Shown piece by piece: positions 63,521 to 64,000 of a stretch of 64,000 nucleotides of DNA. Made by a program: the position numbers and the translations under genes. The stretch's first letter is position 1. Each line of letters opens with the position of its first letter. Origin of the DNA: Ilumatobacteraceae bacterium (GTDB lineage Bacteria; Actinomycetota; Acidimicrobiia; Acidimicrobiales; Ilumatobacteraceae). The notes under the pieces were generated by a model. It was not told where the DNA came from. It did not search any database and saw nothing but the letters and a program-made list of their open reading frames with translations. The stretch spans positions 106,749 through 170,748 of the forward strand of contig JAGYKR010000004.1 in the NCBI GenBank assembly GCA_018401375.1, written 5' to 3'.

Positions 63521-64000
63521 ATGCGTTACTTCATACAACGGTTTCTCCAGTTCGTACTCGTCTTTGTGATCGTGACATTTACCGTCATGGTGGCAACCCG
63601 GATCGGAAGCACGGATCCGATCCGTGATCTGGCGGGTGGGACGGTCAGCGAGATTCAGATTCAGCGGGTCTTGCAGGACTACCCCTATCTTGATCAACCC
63701 TTGCTGTTGCAGTACCCGCAATGGCTTGGTGATTTCCTGACTGGAAACCTTGGCTACTCCTACAATCAGAGCCAGTCGGGCTTGGAGATGTTTAAGCAGC
63801 GTCTTCCACCGACCTTGTTCATGGGTTTTTGGGCGATCGTCATTGGACTTGCACTTGCAGTCCCGATCGGCGTTTACAGCGCATATCGCAGAGATGGATG
63901 GTTTGACCGATCCACTTCGGTGACCTCCTTTGCCTTCATTTCTGCTCCTCCGATTGTTGTCGCTGTGGCTTTTTTGTATCTCGTGGTGACGCGAACGAGT
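63521..64000 (+). CDS. ABC transporter permease, DppB/OppB type (partial)
   Basis: The first 160 codons of a binding-protein-dependent permease, open to the end of the window. It starts MRYFIQRFLQFVLVFVIV, the first membrane helix and N-terminal RF motif of DppB-type permeases, followed by the periplasmic loop with YLDQPLLLQYPQWLGDFL (LGxSY-type motif GNLGYSYN), and two further helices. It would form the channel used by the upstream binding protein. Confidence 0.88.
   Translation, partial: MRYFIQRFLQFVLVFVIVTFTVMVATRIGSTDPIRDLAGGTVSEIQIQRVLQDYPYLDQPLLLQYPQWLGDFLTGNLGYSYNQSQSGLEMFKQRLPPTLFMGFWAIVIGLALAVPIGVYSAYRRDGWFDRSTSVTSFAFISAPPIVVAVAFLYLVVTRTS

Overview
The window is a dense stretch of bacterial chromosome with high GC content, about 57 protein genes, one tRNA and the RNase P RNA. 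It points to an actinobacterium: there is a WhiB iron-sulfur regulator, a PimB-like mannosyltransferase, two F420-type luciferase-like oxidoreductases, a DUF222/HNH (13E12-type) protein, actinobacterial-style SOS boxes and leaderless starts. The paired ferritin-like Tat proteins and the overall mix fit the Acidimicrobiia best, but that class assignment is inference. No phage, insertion sequence, integrase or CRISPR array was seen.

Layout. 1-4.7 kb: end of a SHOCT-like protein, glycogen genes glgA-glgC, then a degenerate oxidoreductase and an F420-type enzyme on the other strand. 4.8-9.2 kb: a tightly overlapping run of class A PBP, zinc-ribbon coiled-coil protein, membrane protein and histidine phosphatase, facing a compact MscL. 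9.3-11 kb: a membrane-anchored DUF1524 nuclease with a helix-hairpin-helix tail, then rnpB. 11-19.1 kb: a minus-strand glycerol operon (glpD, AGPS-like flavoprotein, membrane protein, glycerol kinase, two ferritin-like Tat proteins) with a GlpC-like Fe-S protein divergent from it. 19.3-28.4 kb: whiB, trpD, a DEDDh/GIY-YIG nuclease sharing an SOS-box promoter region with an NYN-domain protein, queG, a GT4 glycosyltransferase, SRPBCC and ROK glucokinase. 28.4-36.3 kb: acyl-CoA carboxylase beta subunit, LysR, a candidate structured RNA, two nitroreductases, aconitase divergent from a leaderless GntR regulator, and a crotonase. 36.5-43.2 kb: gltB-gltD and a LysM lipoprotein. 43.2-50.1 kb: a lipid-type operon (acyl-reductase/HAD fusion, zinc dehydrogenase, LarA-like protein, PlsC acyltransferase) divergent from its likely TetR regulator. 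50.1-57.8 kb: ddl, murF, the DUF222/HNH protein, an MFS exporter, a second F420-type enzyme and alanine dehydrogenase. 57.9-64 kb: aminoaldehyde dehydrogenase, 2-hydroxyacid dehydrogenase, a J-domain membrane protein, a septum-formation-like protein, tRNA-Val(CAC), and the start of an oligopeptide-type ABC importer.

How the parts fit. Glycerol uptake products would be phosphorylated by GlpK and oxidised by GlpD, with the AGPS-like flavoprotein as an unexplained partner. The 43-50 kb operon could make or use long-chain alcohols or aldehydes and esterify them. Two things run through the whole window: many 3' ends overlap on opposite strands, and short tandem duplications of 12-18 bp recur in intergenic gaps, several of them sitting on stop codons. 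The most notable new-looking items are the LarA-like/acyl-reductase operon with altered catalytic residues, the tandem SOS boxes over the UvrC-like nuclease, the candidate ncRNA at 30.8 kb, and the repeat pattern.
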